Positions 1 to 8,356 of a stretch of DNA of 64,000 bases are shown here, one piece after another. This stretch comes from Clavibacter michiganensis subsp. tessellarius. GTDB lineage: Bacteria > Actinomycetota > Actinomycetes > Actinomycetales > Microbacteriaceae. Below the pieces are notes generated by a model. It did not search any database, was not told where the DNA came from, and was given only the letters and a program-made list of their open reading frames with translations. Where the stretch lies: contig NZ_CP040788.1 in assembly GCF_021922985.1 (NCBI RefSeq), forward strand, positions 496,001 to 560,000. The letters run 5' to 3'. Positions within the stretch are counted from its first letter, which is position 1; each line of letters begins with the position of its first letter. The translations under genes were made by a program, and so were the position numbers.

Positions 1-237
1 GCCCGTCGTGCAGCCCTCGATCGCCTCGTCGCGCTGGTCGGAGGATCCGGTGCCGCCCCCGGCGCCGCCGCCCACGAGCTGCGACAGGTCGACGCCCGTG
101 AACTGCTGCACGAGGATCACGGCCACGACGACCAGGAGCCCGCCCCCGCCCGCCGCGATGCCGGTCGTGCGTCCCCGGCCGCCGCGACGCCGCGTGACCT
201 TGCTGCTGTCGATGCGGGCGTCGTCGTCGAAGGTCAT
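1..237 (-). CDS. Neutral zinc metallopeptidase family protein, N-terminal part (cut by window edge)
   Basis: Only the first 79 codons are in the window; the gene runs off the left edge. The visible part has a charged N-terminus (about residues 1-24), one hydrophobic segment (about 25-45), then a Gly/Ser-rich stretch that starts with a possible exported domain. This layout matches the N-terminus of the YpfJ-like neutral zinc metallopeptidase family (PF04228), whose HExxH domain would lie outside the window. The ATG at 237 overlaps the stop of the upstream AlkD-like gene as ATGA, so the two are probably translationally coupled. The family assignment rests on layout and N-terminal similarity only; no catalytic residue is visible. 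Confidence 0.6.
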   Translation of the reverse strand, partial: MTFDDDARIDSSKVTRRRGGRGRTTGIAAGGGGLLVVVAVILVQQFTGVDLSQLVGGGAGGGTGSSDQRDEAIEGCTTG

Positions 238-899
238 GGACCGACCGTACCGGCGCCGGCGTCCGGCGGCAGGGGCAGGTCGGGCCGGGCGGCCGCGACG
301 TCCGTGCGGATCCGCTCCACCGCCTCCCGCACGACGTCGTGCCCGCCGCGCGGCGCCGCCCCGGCGACCCGCGCCCGCCGGAGGAAGGCGTCCCAGTCGC
401 CGCCGCCCGCGCGCAGCGGCCGCGACGCGGACAGGAGCGCGGCCCGGCGGAGCCACACGTCCTGCTCGCCGGCCCAGCGGTCGAGCGCGGCGTCGGCCCT
501 GGCGCGCGCGGATCCGGCGAGGCCGTCCACGAGCGGCCCGATCACGTCGAGCGCGAGCGGGTCCACGAGCGCCCGCAGCCGCGCGTCGCGCACGAACCCC
601 TCGATGCGGGTGAGGTCGCCGTTGTCGAGCCGCGCGACGTGCGCCTGCAGCAGCACGACCGCCGCGAGCCGCTGCTCGTACACGCGGCTCCGCCACAGCT
701 CGGACGCCAGCGCCACCGCATCGTCGCGCGTCATGCCCGGCCGGCGGCGGCCGAGGTCCCGCACGGTCCCGCGCACGGCGCCCACGGACGCGCCCACGAA
801 GGCCAGGTCGGAGCGCAGGCGCTCGCGCTCGGCGTCCGCGCGGTACCCGTCGCCCTCGCGCTCGAGGGTGGCCGCCACGAACGCGGCGTCCTCGCTCAC
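234..899 (-). CDS. DNA alkylation repair (AlkD-like) HEAT-repeat protein
   Basis: This 221-residue all-helical protein resembles the AlkD family of alkylpurine DNA glycosylases (PF08713). Those enzymes excise N3- and N7-alkylated purines using a bowl of HEAT-like repeats rather than base flipping. Visible family features are the LWxSRxYEQRxAA block at about residues 68-80 and a Trp-x-Arg-Arg-Ala-Ala block near residue 150, which resembles the part of AlkD that carries catalytic Trp/Asp residues. The start is GTG at 899, preceded by a GGAGGG ribosome site. It lies 25 bases after the epimerase gene and overlaps the next gene by 4 bases, so the three probably form one minus-strand operon. The exact substrate is not inferable. 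Confidence 0.7.
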   Translation of the reverse strand: MSEDAAFVAATLEREGDGYRADAERERLRSDLAFVGASVGAVRGTVRDLGRRRPGMTRDDAVALASELWRSRVYEQRLAAVVLLQAHVARLDNGDLTRIEGFVRDARLRALVDPLALDVIGPLVDGLAGSARARADAALDRWAGEQDVWLRRAALLSASRPLRAGGGDWDAFLRRARVAGAAPRGGHDVVREAVERIRTDVAAARPDLPLPPDAGAGTVGP

Positions 900-924
900 C
901 GGCGGCCCTCCGCCATGCCGGGCG

Positions 925-1938
925 TCATCCGGCGAGCGGCGCCGAGCCCTCGCGGCCGGTGCGCCGCACGAACGCCCGCCCGAACTCGGCGAGCACCTCC
1001 TCGGCCGGATGCTGCGGCGCCCACCCGAGCACCTCGCGGGCGCGCGCGGTCGACATCACGGGCGCGTTCGCGGCGATGTCGATCCAGCCGGGATCGGTCC
1101 GCTGCACGCGCAGCCGCCAGCTCGCGGACACGAGCGCGCGGAGCGCCGGGAGCGGCACGGTCACGACGCGCGCGCCGAGCAGGCGGCCGACGAGCGCGGG
1201 GTCGACGACCGGATCCGTCGCGATGTTGAAGGCCCCCGGCGCCCGCCGCTCCACCGCGCGCCAGAACGCGTCCGCGACGTCCTCGTCGTGCACGACCTGC
1301 GACACCAGCTCCCGCGGGAGCGGCAGCACGGGCGTGCGGGTGGCGAGCCCGAGCCAGCGCGTCGGGATCCACCGCCCGAGGAAGAGGCCCGCGATCTCCG
1401 CGGCCGCCTCGTCGTGCATCACGAGCCCCGGTCGCATGCGCGTCACGACGACCTCGGGGTGCGCGGCCGCGAAGGCGTCCATCGCGCGCTCGTTCTCGGC
1501 CTTGTGCCGCGAGTAGTGGGAGGTGTGGATCCCGCCGGTGGGCCACGTCTCGTCCCGCGGCCGGTCCTTCGGCGCCGCGCTGTACGCGCCCACGGACGAG
1601 GCCACGACCACCTGCGGCACGCCGGCCTGCGCGACGGCCTCGAGGACGTAAGCCGTGCCGAGCACGTTGGTGCGGTGCATCACGCGCTCGCGGTGGTTGG
1701 GCTGCAGCGCCCAGCCGAGGTGGATGACGGCGTCGGCGCCGCGCATCGTGGCCGCGAGCCCGGAGACGGCGCCGGCCGCGCCGATGTCGGCGAGCCGCCA
1801 GGTCACGCCGGAGTAGGGCTCCACGGAGGCGTCGGGCATGCGCCGCGCGACGCCCACGATCTCGGCCCCCGCGGCGTGCAGGCGACGGAGGATCCCCGTG
1901 CCGAGGTTCCCGGTCGCTCCGATGACGACGACGCGCAT
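925..1938 (-). CDS. NAD-dependent epimerase/dehydratase (extended SDR)
   Basis: This 337-residue extended short-chain dehydrogenase/reductase has an N-terminal Rossmann nucleotide-binding motif GATGNLG (about residues 7-13) and a catalytic Tyr-x3-Lys (YSRHK, about residues 142-146). The C-terminal half is the variable substrate domain. Such enzymes epimerise, dehydrate or reduce nucleotide-linked sugars or other small ligands; the substrate cannot be read from sequence. The ATG at 1938 follows a strong GGAGAGGAG ribosome site, so this is the probable first gene of an operon with the AlkD-like gene and the metallopeptidase. Confidence 0.8.
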   Translation of the reverse strand: MRVVVIGATGNLGTGILRRLHAAGAEIVGVARRMPDASVEPYSGVTWRLADIGAAGAVSGLAATMRGADAVIHLGWALQPNHRERVMHRTNVLGTAYVLEAVAQAGVPQVVVASSVGAYSAAPKDRPRDETWPTGGIHTSHYSRHKAENERAMDAFAAAHPEVVVTRMRPGLVMHDEAAAEIAGLFLGRWIPTRWLGLATRTPVLPLPRELVSQVVHDEDVADAFWRAVERRAPGAFNIATDPVVDPALVGRLLGARVVTVPLPALRALVSASWRLRVQRTDPGWIDIAANAPVMSTARAREVLGWAPQHPAEEVLAEFGRAFVRRTGREGSAPLAG

Positions 1939-2043
1939 GATGCTCCTCTCCTGCGGACGCGGCCCGCCGGGCCGGCGGATCCGCGGGTCACCTCCATCAT
2001 GCTCGCCGCGGCGGCGGACGGTCCGGCATCCCGCACGGGCGGG

Positions 2044-2565
2044 TCAGCGGTCGACGGCCTCGATCAACGAGCCCTGCGCGAACGTCAGCCAGTCGTACAG
2101 CCCCGCGCTCTCCTCGGGCGCCCGCGCGCGCCAGGCGTCGGACTCGTCGATCCGCAGCGGCACGGAGATCGCCAGCCGGAGGTCGTTGAGGGTCCGCAGC
2201 CACGCCTGCGCGTCCGCGGGGTCGAGCACGACGAGGAGGCCCCGCCGCCCGGGGCCGCGCGCGTCGGCCTCCGCGAGCGTGCCCTCGACGACGGACGCGT
2301 TCGCGGCCTTCGCCTCGGCGAGGTCGGTGGCGGTGAAGCGGCGGAACTCGGCGGACGCCTCGGCGTCGTCGGGGTACGCGTCGGGCAGGAGCCGCGCCGT
2401 GACCGGGCCGGGGGAGGCGGGCGACCGGTCGGCCCCGGCGGACGGGTCGTCCCCGTCGGCGAGGATGCCGGTCAGCTCGCCGAGGAGCCCGCGCAGCAGC
2501 GCGACCTCGTGCGGCTCGAGGTGCGCCTGGACGGTCCCGTCGGGCCGGGCGCGGAACGCCCTCAC
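2044..2565 (-). CDS. DUF2017 family protein
   Basis: This 173-residue protein is of the actinobacterial DUF2017 family, which has no assigned biochemical function. It starts with an 'RAFR...DG' strand typical of the family, then an EPHEVxLLRxLL helix (about residues 18-30), and ends in a helical domain with an LNDLRLAIxxRL-like block. The start is GTG at 2565, which overlaps the clpS stop as GTGA. This fixes the start, shows translational coupling, and reproduces the conserved clpS-DUF2017 pairing of mycobacteria (Rv1331-Rv1332). The pairing suggests a role linked to ClpS-dependent proteolysis, but that is inference only. Confidence 0.85.
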   Translation of the reverse strand: MRAFRARPDGTVQAHLEPHEVALLRGLLGELTGILADGDDPSAGADRSPASPGPVTARLLPDAYPDDAEASAEFRRFTATDLAEAKAANASVVEGTLAEADARGPGRRGLLVVLDPADAQAWLRTLNDLRLAISVPLRIDESDAWRARAPEESAGLYDWLTFAQGSLIEAVDR

Positions 2566-2945
2566 GCGTCGACCCGCTCGAGCGTCGCCCACAGGCCGTA
2601 GCCGTGCATCGCGAGCACGTGGCGCTCGATCTCCTCGCGGATCCCGGTGGCCACGACCGCCCGCCCGTCCTCGTGGACGCGCAGCATCAGCTCGTCGGCG
2701 CGCTCGCGCGGGAACCCGAAGTAGCTGCGGAACACGTACGAGACATACGTCATGAGGTTCACCGGGTCGTTCCACACCACGCAGCTCCAGACGGGAGGGG
2801 TGGCGGGGCGCTCGAGCAGGCCGGTGTCGGCGCCGGGGCTCGCGCCCGTGCTCGTGCCGGGGTCGCCCACGGGCGGATCCGCCGCGCGGCGGGCCCGGAG
2901 GAGGGGACGCGCGGCGGTGCGCGCGTCCGCGTGGATGGTGGTCAT
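2562..2945 (-). CDS. clpS: ATP-dependent Clp protease adaptor ClpS
   Basis: ClpS delivers N-degron substrates to the ClpA/ClpC chaperone of the Clp protease. The C-terminal 80 residues carry the family signature: the VVWNDPVNLMTYV block that forms the substrate pocket, and the LMLRVHEDGRAVVATG block. The first 40 or so residues are an unconserved, probably flexible leader, making the protein 127 residues against about 100 for many ClpS proteins. I chose the ATG at 2945 because it follows a GAGGAG ribosome site; an in-frame start further upstream (3041) would add 32 residues of low-complexity sequence without a good site. It is coupled to the DUF2017 gene downstream. Confidence 0.92.
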   Translation of the reverse strand: MTTIHADARTAARPLLRARRAADPPVGDPGTSTGASPGADTGLLERPATPPVWSCVVWNDPVNLMTYVSYVFRSYFGFPRERADELMLRVHEDGRAVVATGIREEIERHVLAMHGYGLWATLERVDA

Positions 2946-3033
2946 GCCGCTCCTCGGGTGCCCGCCCGGCCGATCCCCGGGGACTCCATCCTCTCGCGCC
3001 GGGACGGGCCGACGCGACGCCCCCGGCGACCCG

Positions 3034-3732
3034 TCACGCACCGGGCCGCACGAGTCCGCAGTCGTACGCGAGGATCACGGCCTGCACCCGGTCGCGCACC
3101 TCGAGCTTCGCGAGCACCCGGCCCACGTGCGTCTTCACCGTCGACTCCGACAGGTACAGGCGGCCCGCGATCTCCTGGTTGGTGAGGCCCTCGGCGAGGG
3201 CGGTGAGCACCTCGAGCTCGCGGGCGGTGAGCGGACGGAGCCGGGGATCCGCCGCGCCCGAGCCGCCGCCGGCGTCGGCGCCCGCCGCGGGCATCGCCGT
3301 GCCGAGCAGCTCGATCATGCGGCGCGTCACGCGCGGCGAGATGGCGGCGTCGCCGTCGGCCACGGCGCGGATCGCCTCCATGAGGTGCTCCGGCCGCGTG
3401 TCCTTCACGAGGAACCCGCTCGCGCCGGCGCGCAGGCCGGCGAAGGCGTACTCGTCGAGGTCGAAGGTCGTGAGCACGATGACGCGCGTCGCCGGGTGGC
3501 GCGCGACGATCTCCGTGGTGGCCTCGATGCCGTCCATGCCCGGCATCCGCACGTCCATGAGCACGATGTCGGGGGAGAGCTCGCCCGTGCGCGCGACGGC
3601 CGCGCGCCCGTCGGCGGCCTCGCCGACCACCTCGATGCCGGGCTCTGCGTCGAGCACCATCCGGAAGCCCATGCGCACGAGCGCCTGGTCGTCGACGATG
3701 AGCACGCGGACGGGGCGGGCGGGGTCGGTCAT
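3034..3732 (-). CDS. NarL/LuxR-family response regulator
   Basis: This is a 232-residue cytoplasmic transcription factor. The receiver domain (about residues 8-125) has the acidic pair D14/D15, phospho-acceptor D60 in the VLMDVRMPG strand, and a conserved Lys near residue 110. A LuxR-type helix-turn-helix (about 165-225) carries the [15 protein letters not shown] and [17 protein letters not shown] blocks. The ATG at 3732 follows an AGGAGG site and overlaps the histidine kinase stop as ATGA. It is the last gene of an operon with an ABC exporter and its kinase, so it probably controls that exporter in response to an envelope signal. Confidence 0.92.
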   Translation of the reverse strand: MTDPARPVRVLIVDDQALVRMGFRMVLDAEPGIEVVGEAADGRAAVARTGELSPDIVLMDVRMPGMDGIEATTEIVARHPATRVIVLTTFDLDEYAFAGLRAGASGFLVKDTRPEHLMEAIRAVADGDAAISPRVTRRMIELLGTAMPAAGADAGGGSGAADPRLRPLTARELEVLTALAEGLTNQEIAGRLYLSESTVKTHVGRVLAKLEVRDRVQAVILAYDCGLVRPGA

Positions 3733-4955
3733 CGGTCCTCCTGGATCCGCGGGGGGAGCGGGGCGCGGCGGTCGCCGTCCCCGGGTCGCACGTCGTGGCG
3801 GCCGCTCGGCAGGGTCGCGAGCACGCGCCAGCCGCCGCCCTCCCGGCGGCCCGCCGACGCGGTGCCGCCGTAGACGGCCATCCGCTCGGACACCCCGAGG
3901 AGCCCGCGTCCGCTGCCCGGGACGGGCGGCACGACCGGACCGGTGACGTCGTCGTCCGTCACCTCCACGGTGATCGCGTCGGGCCGGTGGTCGACGCGCA
4001 CGTCCACCCGGTCGGCGTTGGGCGCGTACCGCAGCACGTTGGTCAGCGACTCCTGCACGACGCGGAAGACGGCGAGCTGCCGGCCCCGGTCGTCGGGAGG
4101 GGCGCCCGTCGTCGTGAAGCGCACGGGCAGGCCGGTCGTGCGGAACGAGTCGACGAGCGCGGCGAGGTCGGCGTGGCCGGGCTGCGGCGCGCGGAGGGGC
4201 GGCGCGTCCGCGTCGGCGTCCTCGGCGAGCACGCCGAGCATCCGCCGCATCTCGGAGAGCGAGGTGCGGCCCGTGTCCGCGACCTCGCGCATGGCCTCGC
4301 GGGCGAGCTCGGGTCGCCCGACGGCGCTCGCGCGGGCCCCGTCCGCGAGGGTCACCATGACGGTGATCCCGTGGGCCACGATGTCGTGGATCTCCCGCGC
4401 GATGCGGGTGCGCTCCGCCGCGGTCGCGAGGAGCGCCTGCTGGTCGCGCTCGCGGGCGAGCTGCACCGCGAGGTCGCGCAGGGCGTCGACGTAGCGCTTC
4501 CGTCCGCCGATGTTGACGCCGATCAGCGTCGCGATCAGCATCGGGATGAGGGCCACCACGAGCAGCGTCGCCGCGGAGAGGTCGAGCGGTCCCGTCCCGG
4601 CGGTGGTCGGCACCACGACGGCCGCGAGGGCCGCCGCGCCGCCGAGTCCCAGCCATGCGCGGCGGGTGGATCCGTGCACGGCCACCGCGTACAGCGCCAC
4701 CGCGATCACGATGCCGTCGAACGCGCCGGTGATGACGGCCGAGGCCGCGGCCGAGGCGCCGGCGATCGCGAGGACGGTCACGGGGCGGGTGCGGCGCGCC
4801 ATCAGCGCGACCCCGGTGACGAGCGCCAGCACCACGACCACGACGCCCCCGGCGGGCACTGCCGAGCGGCTGCCGGACACCGCGCCCGACGCGATCGACG
4901 CCCACGTCACGACCAGGGCGAGCGCCCCGTCGACGACGCGCGGGTGCCGGGCCAT
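3729..4955 (-). CDS. Sensor histidine kinase (HisKA_3 type)
   Basis: This membrane sensor kinase is partner of the adjacent response regulator. About five hydrophobic segments fill residues 10-155, then a HisKA_3 dimerisation domain carries the phospho-acceptor H190 in REIHDIVAH, and a C-terminal HATPase_c domain has an N-box ([11 protein letters not shown]) and a G-box ([13 protein letters not shown]). It lacks a clear extracellular sensing domain, as in intramembrane-sensing kinases of antibiotic-response modules. The start is uncertain. I used the ATG at 4955, which leaves 95 bases after the permease stop. A CTG at 5054 overlapping that stop would add 33 Pro/Ala-rich residues. Neither has a clear ribosome site. 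Confidence 0.85.
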   Translation of the reverse strand: MARHPRVVDGALALVVTWASIASGAVSGSRSAVPAGGVVVVVLALVTGVALMARRTRPVTVLAIAGASAAASAVITGAFDGIVIAVALYAVAVHGSTRRAWLGLGGAAALAAVVVPTTAGTGPLDLSAATLLVVALIPMLIATLIGVNIGGRKRYVDALRDLAVQLARERDQQALLATAAERTRIAREIHDIVAHGITVMVTLADGARASAVGRPELAREAMREVADTGRTSLSEMRRMLGVLAEDADADAPPLRAPQPGHADLAALVDSFRTTGLPVRFTTTGAPPDDRGRQLAVFRVVQESLTNVLRYAPNADRVDVRVDHRPDAITVEVTDDDVTGPVVPPVPGSGRGLLGVSERMAVYGGTASAGRREGGGWRVLATLPSGRHDVRPGDGDRRAPLPPRIQEDR

Positions 4956-5050
4956 CCAGCCGCGGACGGCGCCGGGCGGGGTGGGCAGGCGGACGCCGTC
5001 GGGCGCGGCGACGTCCGCCGCGCCCGACGGCGCCCTCCGGTCCGCGTCGA

Positions 5051-5890
5051 TCAGGCGTCCCGCTTGCGGGCGAGCACCAGGGCGGGCACGAGGATCACGG
5101 CGACCCAGCCGACCATCACGAGCAGCGCCTGCCAGAACTCCAGCTCGCCAGGGGCGGGGGTGCCGGTGCTGTAGAGGCGGTTGCCCGCGCTCAGCGGGAA
5201 GTACCGCGCGAGGTCGGCCACCCAGTCGAGGACGCCGCCGAGCAGCTGGCCCACGATGGGCAGCACCAGCACGAGGCCGACGAGCGCCCCGATGCCGGCG
5301 GCGCCGTTGCGGAGGAGGAGCCCGAAGCCGAAGCCCATGAGCCCGATGAGCACCACGAACAGCACGGCGCCGAGCGCGGCCAGCAGGAACTCGCCCGAGA
5401 GCACGTCGACCTCGGCGCCGGCGGAGACGAAGAAGGCGCGCGCAACGAGCAGCGCGCCGGCCACGGCGACGGCCGTGACGACGGCCGTCACGAGCGTGTA
5501 GACGATGGCCTTCGCGGCGAGCACCCCGAACCGGCGGGGCGCGGCGCTGAAGGACGAGCGGATCATGCCGGTCGAGTACTCGCCGCTGATGACGAGGACG
5601 CCCAGCACCCCGGCCACGAGCATCGACAGCGTGACGCCGCTCAGCCCCACCGAGAGGAGGAGGTCGGTCGCGGGCACGCCCGGCAGTGAGATCTGCTCCC
5701 GCACCTGGTCGACGACCAGCGGCGTGAACAGCGTCGCGAAGCCGACGAGGATGAGGAGGACGAGCGCGAAGCACCAGATGGTGGAGCGGAGCGTGCGGAG
5801 CTTGATCCACTCCGAGCGCATGAGGCGGGGGAGCGTGGGACGGCCCGACGTCACCGGGGCGGGCGCGTAGGCGGTGCGGGTGGCGGTCAT
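5051..5890 (-). CDS. ABC-2 type transporter permease
   Basis: This 279-residue integral membrane protein has about six transmembrane helices. A short cytoplasmic N-terminus with a '[12 protein letters not shown]' block, typical of ABC-2 type permeases, precedes the first helix. Between helices two and three lies the [12 protein letters not shown] block characteristic of bacitracin/lantibiotic-type exporter permeases. It pairs with the ATPase immediately upstream, whose stop overlaps its ATG as ATGA. Together with the downstream kinase and regulator it forms a four-gene module of the kind that exports or protects against membrane-active compounds. The substrate is unknown. Confidence 0.88.
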   Translation of the reverse strand: MTATRTAYAPAPVTSGRPTLPRLMRSEWIKLRTLRSTIWCFALVLLILVGFATLFTPLVVDQVREQISLPGVPATDLLLSVGLSGVTLSMLVAGVLGVLVISGEYSTGMIRSSFSAAPRRFGVLAAKAIVYTLVTAVVTAVAVAGALLVARAFFVSAGAEVDVLSGEFLLAALGAVLFVVLIGLMGFGFGLLLRNGAAGIGALVGLVLVLPIVGQLLGGVLDWVADLARYFPLSAGNRLYSTGTPAPGELEFWQALLVMVGWVAVILVPALVLARKRDA

Positions 5891-6822
5891 CGTGCGATCT
5901 CCTGCTCGGTCGTGCCGACTGCGGCGCTGTGGTACTCGACGTCGCCCTGCGTGAGCGACAGGTAGGCGTCCTCGAGGGACGCGGTGACGGGCGTGAGCTC
6001 GTGCAGCACGACCCCGGCCGACATCGCGGCGTCCCCGACCTGCGCGGCCGTGAGGCCCGTGATCTCGATGACGTCGCGCTCGACGCTCGTCACCACGACC
6101 TCGGGCCGGGCCACCGCCTGGCCGAGCCGGTCGGCGTGCGGGGAGCGCACGCGGACGAGGCCGCTCGTGGCTCCCGCGACGACCGCGGCGACGGGCGCGT
6201 CCGCGAGCACGCGCCCGCGGCCGAGCACGATGAGGTGGTCGGCCGTCTGCGCCATCTCGCTCATGAGGTGGGAGGAGAGGAGCACGGTGCGGCCCTGGCC
6301 CGCGAGGTAGCGGGTGATGTTGCGCACCCACAGCACGCCCTCGGGGTCGAGGCCGTTGACGGGCTCGTCGAGGATCAGCGTGCGCGGGTCGCCGAGGAGC
6401 GCGACGGCGATCCCGAGGCGCTGCCCCATGCCGAGCGAGAACCCGCCGACGCGCTTCCTCGCGACGGGCTGCAGGCCCGTCATCTCGATGACCTCGGTGA
6501 CCCGCGAGCGCGGGATCCCGTGCGTGGCCGCCATGGCGAGCAGGTGGTTGTAGGCGCTGCGGCCGGTGTGCACGGCCTTCGCGTCGAGCAGGGCGCCCAC
6601 CTCGTGCAGCGGCGCCTGCAGATCGCGGTAGCGGCGGCCGTTGACGGTGACGGAGCCGGACGTGGGGGCGTCGAGCCCGACGATCATCCGCATCGTGGTG
6701 GACTTGCCCGCGCCGTTCGGACCGAGGAATCCGGTCACCATGCCCGGCTGGACGGTGAAGCTCACGCCGTCCACGGCGGTCTTCGCGCCGTAGCGCTTGG
6801 TCAGGTTCTCAGCGACGATCAT
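5887..6822 (-). CDS. ABC transporter ATP-binding protein
   Basis: This 311-residue exporter-type ATPase of the DrrA/BcrA class has Walker A GPNGAGKST (about residues 35-43), a degenerate signature SLGMGQR in place of LSGGQ, and Walker B TLILDEPVNGLDP. A C-terminal regulatory extension of about 90 residues is usual for the class. The ATG at 6822 follows a GGAGG site. It leads the operon ATPase-permease-kinase-regulator, all coupled or closely spaced on the minus strand. Confidence 0.9.
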   Translation of the reverse strand: MIVAENLTKRYGAKTAVDGVSFTVQPGMVTGFLGPNGAGKSTTMRMIVGLDAPTSGSVTVNGRRYRDLQAPLHEVGALLDAKAVHTGRSAYNHLLAMAATHGIPRSRVTEVIEMTGLQPVARKRVGGFSLGMGQRLGIAVALLGDPRTLILDEPVNGLDPEGVLWVRNITRYLAGQGRTVLLSSHLMSEMAQTADHLIVLGRGRVLADAPVAAVVAGATSGLVRVRSPHADRLGQAVARPEVVVTSVERDVIEITGLTAAQVGDAAMSAGVVLHELTPVTASLEDAYLSLTQGDVEYHSAAVGTTEQEIAR

Positions 6823-6872
6823 GCGCGCTGCCTCCTCAGGATGGGGTCGCGGGCCCAGCGCCCGCGGCTCCC

Positions 6873-6878
6873 ACGTTA
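6873..6878 (-). promoter_or_regulatory. Candidate -10 box of the ABC exporter/two-component operon
   Basis: A TAACGT hexamer lies about 50 bases upstream of the ATPase start. No clear -35 is visible. The short leader contains a GCGGGC...GCCCGC inverted repeat before the ribosome site. Confidence 0.4.
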
Positions 6879-6950
6879 GGGGCGGCCCCTCGGCGGCGCG
6901 TCCCCCCTCCGGCCCCCGGCCGCGGCCCCCCGTGGTACCCGGGTGCCGTG

Positions 6951-8156
6951 TCAGCGCGGGCGGTCCGCCAGCCGGGCGAGTCGTCGCGCCGCCTCCTCGA
7001 GCACCTCCGTGCGCTTGCAGAAGGCGAACCGCACGAGCGAGGCGTGCTCGGTCGCGAGCGGCTCCCGGCAGAAGGCGGAGAGCGGCACCGCGACCACGCC
7101 CGCGAGCTCCGGCAGCCGCAGGCACAGCTCGCGGGCGTCCGGGAAGCCCAGCGGCGCCGCGTCCGCGACGATGAAGTAGCCCGCGGCGGGCAGCGTGATC
7201 CGGAAGCCCGCGGCCGTGAGGCCGGCGGCGAGGATGTCGCGCTTGGCCCGCAGGTCGTCGGCGATCCCCGCGAAGACCTCGTCCGGCAGGGCCAGGCCGA
7301 CGGCGATGGCCGGCTGGAACGGCGCGCCGTTGACGAAGGTGAGGAACTGCTTGACCGCGAGGATCGCGGACACGAGCGGCGCGGGCGCGGTCAGCCAGCC
7401 GACCTTCCACCCCGTCGTGCGGAACGTCTTCCCGCCGGACGAGATGGTGACCGTGCGCTCCCGGGCGCCCGGCAGGGCGGCCACGGGCTCGTGGGATCCG
7501 TCGAACACGAGGTGCTCGTAGACCTCGTCGGTCACGATCACCGCGTCGTGCGCGATCGCGAGCTCCACGATCAGCTCGCGCGCCTCCCGCCGAAGCACGG
7601 TGCCCGTGGGGTTGTGCGGGTCGTTGAGGAGGATCACGCGCGTGCGGTCCGTGACCGCGCTCCGCAGATCCTCGAGGTCGGGCTGGAAGTCGGGTCCGCG
7701 CAGCGGCACGGTGCGGTGCACGCCCCGCGCGAGCGCGATGAGCGCCCCGTACGCGTCGTAGAACGGCTCGAGCGTCACGACCTCGTCGCCCTCCTCCACG
7801 AGCGCGAGGAGGGTGGCGGCGATCGCCTCCGTCGCGCCGGCCGTGACGAGCACCTCGGTGGCCGGATCGACGTGGATGCCGTGGAAGCGGGCCTGGTGGT
7901 CGGCGATCGCGCTCCGCAGCTCGGGCGTCCCGCGTCCCGGCGGGTACTGGTTCCACCCGGCGGAGATGGCCTCGCGCGCCGCCTCGAGCACCTCGGCGGG
8001 GCCGTCCTCGTCCGGGAAGCCCTGCCCGAGGTTGATCGCCCCCTTCGCCGCCGCGAGCGCGCTCATCTCGGCGAACACCGTGGTGCCGGGCGTCCCGTCC
8101 TCGGCCAGCAGCATTGCCCCGCGGGCCGCGCGCGTCCACGCGCCGGTGATCGTCAT
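6951..8156 (-). CDS. PLP-dependent class I/II aminotransferase
   Basis: This 401-residue fold-type I aminotransferase has the INLGQGFPD opening block (about residues 40-48), the NPHNPTG-like block NDPHNPTGT, the Asp-x-Val-Tyr (TDEVYEHL) block and the PLP lysine in SSGGKTFRTTGWKVGW. The terminal FCKRTEVL...RRL region completes the small domain. Family members include kynurenine, methionine and N-succinyldiaminopimelate aminotransferases; the sequence does not decide between them. The ATG at 8156 has only a weak ribosome site. The gene stands alone and is divergent from htrA. Confidence 0.85.
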   Translation of the reverse strand: MTITGAWTRAARGAMLLAEDGTPGTTVFAEMSALAAAKGAINLGQGFPDEDGPAEVLEAAREAISAGWNQYPPGRGTPELRSAIADHQARFHGIHVDPATEVLVTAGATEAIAATLLALVEEGDEVVTLEPFYDAYGALIALARGVHRTVPLRGPDFQPDLEDLRSAVTDRTRVILLNDPHNPTGTVLRREARELIVELAIAHDAVIVTDEVYEHLVFDGSHEPVAALPGARERTVTISSGGKTFRTTGWKVGWLTAPAPLVSAILAVKQFLTFVNGAPFQPAIAVGLALPDEVFAGIADDLRAKRDILAAGLTAAGFRITLPAAGYFIVADAAPLGFPDARELCLRLPELAGVVAVPLSAFCREPLATEHASLVRFAFCKRTEVLEEAARRLARLADRPR

Positions 8157-8201
8157 GCGCCCATCATGGCCGCAGCGTCGCCTATCCGGTCGACCGCCGC
8201 G

Positions 8202-8207
8202 TACGCT
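8202..8207 (+). promoter_or_regulatory. Candidate -10 box for htrA
   Basis: A TACGCT hexamer in the aminotransferase-htrA divergent region would give a leader of about 140 bases before htrA. No convincing -35 is present, so this is tentative. Confidence 0.25.
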
Positions 8208-8322
8208 CGGGGCATCACGGCGGGGGAGCCGGCGGGAGGTCGCCCGCGGACGCGGGCACGGGACGTGCGCCGCACGCGACGACGCCTGTCAGCCCGGCCA
8301 TAGACAACGCCCAGACTCCACC

Positions 8323-8338
8323 GTGATGCTGGCATCAC
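8323..8338. promoter_or_regulatory. 16-bp perfect inverted repeat before the htrA ribosome site (operator candidate)
   Basis: The sequence GTGATGC-TG-GCATCAC has two perfect 7-base half-sites separated by 2 bases. It ends 3 bases before the GAGAGGAG ribosome site of htrA. The tiny loop fits a protein-binding operator better than an RNA hairpin. The regulator is unknown. Confidence 0.4.
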
Positions 8339-8356
8339 CTGAGAGGAGCACCACTG

